From contig JAAXNY010000013.1 in NCBI GenBank assembly GCA_013420905.1, positions 1,364,001-1,428,000 of the forward strand: 64,000 nt of DNA. Reading direction: 5' to 3'. The notes below the pieces were generated by a model. That model saw only the letters and a list, made by a program, of their open reading frames with translations. It made no database searches and was not told the origin of the DNA. The translations under genes and the position numbers were made by a program. The stretch is from Collybia mongolica (taxonomy: Eukaryota > Basidiomycota > Agaricomycetes > Agaricales > Clitocybaceae). This document shows, in pieces, positions 57,444 to 64,000 of this stretch. How positions within the stretch are numbered: position 1 is the stretch's first letter; every line of letters begins with the position of its first letter.

Positions 57444-59478
57444 ATGAGATCCAAAATTCCAAACCCAAAAACGATGAGAAGCGATGAGAAACGCGTGCCA
57501 AGCGGCGGTCCAATCAACGACCCAATTCTGGTCCATGACGCGTTCATCCTCTTGGGAGCTCCTCACATCGAACGAGAGGAGTTCGGTCGTATGTACCACG
57601 GCCCGCTGGCAGCCACTCTTGCCTTTATAAGCGAGCACATGAAAGGAAGGCAGGGGGTTGCTCTTGCTCGACATCGGATTCATCGGTGAGTGGGTGAATC
57701 AAAAAACAGCTAGACATTGTTGAGTGTGTGACCTCGGACATACCAAGGATACGCGAGGCGCGTCTTAAATCACACTTGAAACAGCCTGACGACATTGCGC
57801 GTCCTGCAACCGACAAAGCTACCTCGATTCTCTCTGGGGCCAAGAGAAACGTCGAAATGCTGAGAAAGCAACTGGACGACCGACAGTTGGAGTTGGAAGA
57901 AACCCGTAACGATTGGTTGACGTGATCTTAAAGCCCATCTCTGAAATAAATTTGCAGAAGGCGCTTTGGAAAAACTGAGGCAGGACCTGGATGAGAAGCG
58001 ACGCACGAAACTTCTCCTGACCGTGCTAGAACAAAAAGAGAAGATACGCGTCAAGAGGTTCCAGGAAATAGTAAAGCTGCTCAATGACTTGAGGTGCGAT
58101 TCTACAGATATAGGTGGAAGTACACTAATTTAATTCCACCACAGAAAGGCTGTCTCAGAAGTCGAAGTTCAGGTACATAATTTCAAGTGAGAAATGTTCC
58201 GCATATTCACTTTGATCCTCAGGCCCCCCTACCAAATTACATCAAGTCTAGCGACAGGACAGCTCAAGCATCTATGGCCAAGACACGACCTCCTCGCGTG
58301 TCCCATACCCCAAATGCCCTAATGGTATGTCTATCATTTTTTGCGATTTCTGGCCGTGCCAAATCCCACACAGAATCTCCATGCACACCACCTTCGCCTT
58401 TCACGTTTGGTCAGATCCGAAAATGTCTCCGAGTCAGAGCTTTTTGCACGGCTACGAACCATAATCGTACGACAGACCGGGAAACCTGCAACCGACCCCA
58501 ATACTGGTATGATTCTGTGAGTTTCAACGTGCCTTGCAGGGTATACCCTAATCAATGGCCTTTTGCAAGAGATGAATTTATTTCAGTTGCAAGAGCCAGA
58601 GCCAAACGAAGACAACGATTCCAAAACTACAATCTCACCCCAGTCTCTGAGCTAGAACTTGAGAAGAAACATGTAACAAACGTGCAGTTTAATTTTGGTA
58701 TTAGGCAAAGGACTGATAGCTAATTCTGGTATCCTAGCAAGAGAAAGAAAGAGAACTCCAAAACGTTTCTGATCTCACAGTCGCCCTTGGCTTCCTATGC
58801 GAGCATTCTATCTCATCGGTAGGCCCCTTCGAATCCCACGCGATATCGGCTGATTCAAATCTCTCACTTTAGGTTAACGTATTCATAGAAAAGTTGTCAC
58901 CGGCCCTGCGTGCCTCTCTTGAGGAGGAAGCCCCCTTGACCAACGGGTATATCGATGTCCTCAGGTGCATCATTACGGCCGCCCCTAATAGAACCTCCGA
59001 CGAAACTCGTTTTGTCCAACGGGTGAAGGAAATCTGCAACCTGAGAGGACGAATTGTACGTCCTCTCGTATTTCATCATGGACATCTCCTAAAGTATCTT
59101 CCAGGTACCGTCTGAAATCGTGGCTTGGGTTGAAGCCACCGTTCGTAAATGTCAATATCACCGTCTGATCTATAAGCGGTCAATGCTAATATCCTCATCC
59201 AGGCCATCGACAGGCGCTATTCCTAGAAGCCTTGGCTGTTCTCCAGTCGTCTCCACCAACAGAAGGGCAGGAAACCCTGATTGGTGCGTCTCATCACCTT
59301 TTATATTTTTCACAGCCATCTATAATAAAATTTAGCGTCGTATGCCACGAATGCCAAGAATGCCCAAGGCCGGACAACCAAACTGTTGACGCGGAAAGTC
59401 GACAAGGCCGAGATGGGCTATTCCTTGACGAAGGATATACAGAACCTTGTACAGGAGACGAAGACGATTGTAGGGTGA
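57444..59478 (+). CDS. Coiled-coil protein, possibly a HAUS/augmin-like subunit
   Basis: Many small exons encode a mostly helical protein: MRSKIPNPKTMRSDEKRV, DAFILLGAPHIEREEFGRMY, HGPLAATLAFISEHMKGRQG, SGAKRNVEMLRKQLDDRQLE, ALEKLRQDLDEKRRTKLLLT, KEKIRVKRFQEIVKLLNDLR, LHAHHLRLSRLVRSENVSES, ELFARLRTIIVRQTGKP, NVFIEKLSPALRASLEEE, GYIDVLRCIITAAPN, RQALFLEALAVLQSSP and finally LTKDIQNLVQETKTIVG with a stop near 59478. The N-terminal FISEHMKGR block followed by heptads recalls HAUS5 of the augmin complex, which branches microtubules, but this is a weak match. Several exon joins (for example near 57685-57728 and 58660-58740) are unresolved. Confidence 0.5.
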
Positions 59479-61664
59479 TATGGTCAAAGGGTGTTGTCTG
59501 CTGTAAAGCGTATTAGCTCCAATCCAGATGACCTTCCGACGTCTTTTGTCCTTGAAACACCAAGTCCTGAACGATCACTGGTTGTCCGTTTCTCTCTCTG
59601 AATAAATGAATAACCGATTTACATTATCGACCTTCCTTCTGTACCCTTCGGAATTCTCTTATTTTTCGGGTGCGCCTCCCGCTACTCATGCTGTGTACCA
59701 CCCCGTTGCCTGGTTCAACCCGGCAGTCCGTTTTTATTCTCCTTTTGCATCTTGGTAAGTTGGAGCGTTGCCTTAAGGGAGTCGGTTTTGGGCGCCGAAG
59801 AGTGACCCTGCGAAAGAAACGTCGGGAGGCATTGTTGAGGAGTAACTGGTCGAACCGGAGCTGGTATGAACGTCTCCCCTTCACACGTTTCCCTTTTTTA
59901 GCATGGGTGTTCAAGGTTCAAGACACATAACTCTTAGCAAAGGTTTTCTGGTAGGACGCTGATCAGACACAGCCGAATGTCAGAACCTTTAACTCCATCG
60001 TTCGTAAATCATACGAACAGGCGATCGAGTGGTCGATGGGGGGAACTGAAAAGATGGCCATTGCCTTAACAGCATACAAAATAGCCTCCAGCGAACGAAG
60101 GTAATCGCGGGGGTAACTTGGACTTGATCATCGGTTGTTTTCCTTATCAGGTGGTATCTTTTCGGGCGACTGTCTCTTATCCGCGTTTGTTGCAGCCCTG
60201 TCGCAACACCGGAAGGAACATCACTAGTGAGTTTGCACAGGCAGCGACCCTCGTTCTTGGAATGATAACTAGTGGGAAATGGGAAATGCTCATATGTGCT
60301 ACGAGCGGCGCAGATCAATATAGAGCATACTTATCGCGTCCAACTGCTGAGAGCAAGGGCACAATGCCCTGGGGTCGGTGTGCTGTACCATGTCTACTTC
60401 GAGTCACAACCCCCGACATCCCATCGGAGCCGCCGGACAGCCATAGCAGAATAAAATTTTCTCTGTTTATTCACAGGAAAGACAAGCCTGGTTTTGAATT
60501 TACTTATGTGCATTCTGAGGCGCTCTATTAGCGCCAGGGCTGTGGCCGAGGGACTGGAGTGCTTAGACGCAAATCAGAAGTAAATGACATCCTCTCTTGG
60601 CCTGTGTATTCGTCCTGGGGCCGGGATACGGAGGCCAACGGGACTTGCAATTGACAAAAAAAAAAAAAAAGAGCAAGCTCGCTCAAATATGCGTGATCTG
60701 GCCAGGGGAGAACAACAGAAGAGACCACAAAACCGGCTCCGTACTTGTAGGACGGTAAAGCCAGAGGTAAAAGTAGAGCTGGACTGCGATACGGGATTTT
60801 GCGACCCGGAGTGTGCGCCTAGCACATTATCGGGGTGCTGGGGGTCCGAACCCGATGTGTTACGGCTGACGGCTTAATGTTTGTAGGCTTAGGGCGCAGC
60901 AGTCGTTAGGCCGTTGTTCTAATGCGTTCAGTTCATATTGACTTGCAATTGCAATATAGCAGGATTAAATTGCAATCCGCAGAAAGTATGTACTTCTTAC
61001 AATATAGGGTAGGTGCGGACGGACTTCGCCCATTCTGCAACCACTCTTCATAGTCGTTAATTCCGAGTATGATGACTGTCTGGATGGGGGCTTCATTGAG
61101 ATCGTGAGCTGACCGACACCGCTCCACCCCTCAAGTCTAGAAGCCGAAGACATCATGGCTATATCGCTGCCTAGACTGGTGACCACGAGAAGACGATTCT
61201 CCTTAGGGACGTCATAGGTCTGCAGGCCATTAAGGTTGGAAAGCAATTGGCAATCATCGCCCGACCTTGCAGGTGTTATTTAAATAAATGTTCAACAGCC
61301 CTGGCCAGGCCTCTTGTCGATGGTCATCGGGCCAATTAATGATGGCTGGTCTCCGATGCTTCCGGAGAGAGTGCATCCTCCGACGGGAGACCGGTGGGAC
61401 CCGCAGAGGGTAACGATGGGGGTGGTTGGAGGTAAATGAGCGAAAAAATGGATAGCGGGGGCAGACGGAACGACGACGAGCAGGGAAATCGTCAAAATAT
61501 GAGTGAGATAAGCATTCGGCATAAAACGTGTGCGCTGATTGGCCGCCGCCTGATCCGGCAAACTTGGATTCACGTGCAAGGATTGCATAAATTTGTTGAT
61601 TCCAAGGTCCGGAAATCTCCACCTCTCCTTCATTCTCCTTTGCTCGTCGCCATCGTCGTTGACG
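59479..61664. other. Intergenic, no confident gene
   Basis: About 2.2 kb with scattered frames (59624-59914 minus, 60118-60531 plus, 60965-61246 minus) that show no domain or splice support. A 16-base A run lies at about 60656-60670. The last part is the aconitase promoter. Confidence 0.5.
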
Positions 61665-64000
61665 ATGCTCAACATCTCTAGCAGAACAGCAGGTGCCATG
61701 CGGGCCCTGCAGCGGTTGGCTGCAGGCATGGCTACTGCCGCACCCCGTATTGGCGACACAAAAGTTCCTATGTCTTTACTTGAGAAGGGTGCATACATAA
61801 ACTACCAGCGCATTGAGGATAACCTTGCCGTTATCCGCGAGAGGTGCGCATTCAGCACCGTTGCAGTGAACTAAGATATTCACCCTTCTTGGTTTAGACT
61901 GAGACGTCCACTAACGCTTTCAGAAAAGATCTTGTACGGTCATCTTGACGACCCTCATGGGCAAGACATCGAGCGAGGTGTGAGCTACTTGAAGCTTCGT
62001 CCGGACGTGCGTCTGTTCTCGACCATTATCCAATCGTTCTTTTATAACTCTTCTCTACAGCGAGTTGCTTGCCAAGATGCTACTGCACAGGTAACAAGAC
62101 GTCACAAGACTTAATTCTAGCACTGACATAATTGCAGATGGCCCTGCTCCAATTCATGTCGGCCGGTATGGACACCGCTGCCGTACCCACCACCGTTCAC
62201 TGCGACCATCTTATTGAGGCCCAGGTTGGAGGTGTCAAGGATTTGGCGCGCGCTATTGACCTCAACAAAGAGGTATATGACTTTTTGGCAACTGCTACCG
62301 CCAAGGTCGGTCTTATACCCACTCTAAAGCCTAACACCGACTAAACACAAGTCTGTAGTATGGCATGGGCTTCTGGCGACCCGGCTCTGGTATTATCCAT
62401 CAAATTCTTCTCGAGAACTATGCATTCCCCGGTGGTCTCATGATCGGTACCGACTCGCATACCCCCAATGCCGGTGGTCTTGGTATGGTTGCATGTGGCG
62501 TCGGTGGTGCTGATGCTGTGGACGTCATGGCAGACATTCCTTGGGAACTCAAATGCCCCAAGGTTGTTGGTGTTAATCTTACTGGCAAAATTAGCGGATG
62601 GACAACCCCCAAGGGTGAGTTTGAATGTATAACAATATTGAATATCACTCAGAGGCTTTATCTATTCTACAGATGTCATTCTTAAGGTGGCTGGCATTCT
62701 CACTGTTAAGGGTGGTACTGGTGCTATTGTCGAATATAAAGGCCCTGGTGTAGAATCTATCTCCTGCACGGGTATGGCCACTATTTGCAACATGGGTGCT
62801 GAGATTGGCGCGACAACCTCGTTGTTCCCCTTCAATTCCCGTATGACGTCTTACCTCAACGCCACTAAACGCCCGGAGATTGCCAAATATGCACAGGCCT
62901 TCGCCCATAACCTCAAGGCTGATGAGAATGCAGAATATGACCATGAAATCGAAATCGTGAGTTCTTTATTCACTTTTACAAGGGATTTTCAATACTGACC
63001 TCACCTTACTAGAATCTCTCTGAGCTCGAGCCTCATATTAACGGACCCTTTACTCCTGATCTTGCCACCCCCATCTCCAAGTTTGCCGAGGTAGCTAAGG
63101 AGAATAAATGGCCTGATGAGATTAAGGTTGCCCTCATTGGGTCCTGCACTAACTCTTCATACGAAGATATGTCGCGCTCTGCATCTATCGCCAAGGAAGC
63201 TGCTGCACACGGCCTGGAAGTCAAGAGCCAATTTACAATCACCCCCGGATCCGAGCAAGTTCGTGCAACCATCCAACGTGACGGGCAAATCGGTGCCTTT
63301 GAAGATGTCGGTGGACTCGTTCTTGCTAATGCCTGTGGACCTTGCATTGGACAGTGGGACAGGCAGGATGTGAAGATGGGCGAGGCCAACTCTAGTGAGT
63401 TTTCCTCAAACGTAGTGGGCTCCACTCTAACAGATCATCCTTAGTCATCACCTCTTACAACCGTAACTTCACTGGACGAAATGACGCCAACCCGGCCACC
63501 CATGCCTTTGTTGCCTCCCCTGACATTGTTACCGCCATGGCCTTCGCAGGGTCTCTCTCTTTCAATCCTCTCACTGATACTCTCACTGGCTCCGATGGCA
63601 AGCCTTTCCGATTCTCTGACCCCAGCGGGAACGAACTCCCTCCTCGCGGTTATGACCCCGGTGAAGACACTTTCCAACCCCCTCCCGCGGATCGCGCTCA
63701 GGTTCAAGTCGCTGTCGACCCTAAAAGCACTCGTCTCCAAATGCTTCAGCCCTTCAAACCATGGGATGGAAAGACTCCTTCTGATCTTCCTATCCTCATC
63801 AAGGTTAGCGGCAAGTGCAGTAAGTGGGTTTCCCCATCGGATACACGTATGTTCCTGACCGCTTGTGCTCTCAAGCCACCGATCACATCAGCGCTGGCGG
63901 TCCCTGGTTGAAGTATCGTGGCCATCTCGAGAATATCTCTCGTAAGTCTTATCTACATTTTTTTTTCTCTCACCAATTCACACTCAATTACGCCCACTTA
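61665..64000 (+). CDS. ACO1: Mitochondrial aconitate hydratase (aconitase), 5' part
   Basis: Aconitase interconverts citrate and isocitrate in the TCA cycle with a 4Fe-4S cluster. The start at 61665 gives [20 protein letters not shown], a mitochondrial presequence, then [20 protein letters not shown]. Substrate and cluster blocks follow in order over several exons: [102 protein letters not shown] and [14 protein letters not shown]. The Cys of SCTNSS and the two of ACGPC are the cluster ligands. The last visible exon reads [20 protein letters not shown] and is followed by a GTAAGT donor near 63941. The C-terminal domain lies beyond the window. Confidence 0.95.

Noticed and set aside
60118..60531. 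137-codon plus-strand frame
   Set aside because: No domain, no homologous feel, overlapping frames of similar length on the other strand, and no splice support.

Overview
The window comes from a filamentous fungus, most likely a mushroom-forming basidiomycete (Agaricomycetes). The evidence is the many short GT-AG introns (about 45-65 bases), a Tad-like LINE, a TPR-CHAT protein, a multipass membrane protein of an agaricomycete-type family, and conserved eukaryotic genes split into many small exons. I cannot name the genus. Most genes were rebuilt by joining exons by eye, so exon edges are approximate unless positions are given.

Region 1 (1-14.3 kb) is repeat-rich, AT-rich and poor in CpG. A multi-exon gene of unknown function on the minus strand (about 2825-12145, with a long poly-glutamate tract) is interrupted by a full-length 6.4 kb LINE (3991-10372) flanked by a perfect 15-base target duplication. 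The LINE keeps its CpGs, so it arrived after the surrounding DNA had decayed. It is dead: ORF1 has a frame break and ORF2 has three nonsense codons, each explained by one C-to-T change. Beyond it lie a minisatellite, a tRNA-like relic and a 477-base hAT-like element with terminal inverted repeats and an 8-base target duplication.

Region 2 (14.7-29.5 kb) holds a nucleotide-sugar transporter, an NRPS-like adenylation protein that lacks a carrier domain, a cutinase, a condensation/acyltransferase-fold gene with one in-frame stop, and a tandem pair of GT15 alpha-mannosyltransferase genes with the same ten-exon structure. The transporter and mannosyltransferases point to Golgi glycosylation. The adenylation and condensation-fold genes could be remnants of a specialised-metabolism locus, but this is inference.

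Region 3 (30-36.1 kb) is the most unusual. An intronless gene has an intact indole-3-glycerol-phosphate synthase domain fused to a phosphoribosylanthranilate isomerase domain that has lost its catalytic residues, and there is no glutamine amidotransferase domain. Next is a large TPR-repeat protein with a C-terminal CHAT protease domain. Its repeat region is almost free of CpG, its CHAT region is not, and a frameshift replaces the conserved C-terminus.

Region 4 (36.5-64 kb) is mostly housekeeping: a CUE-domain protein, gamma-tubulin complex protein GCP2/Spc97, a PL3 pectate lyase, an external NADH dehydrogenase, a ferric reductase, a small serine palmitoyltransferase subunit, mitochondrial ribosomal protein uS4m, two membrane proteins of unknown function, a coiled-coil protein, and the 5' part of mitochondrial aconitase, which runs off the right edge.
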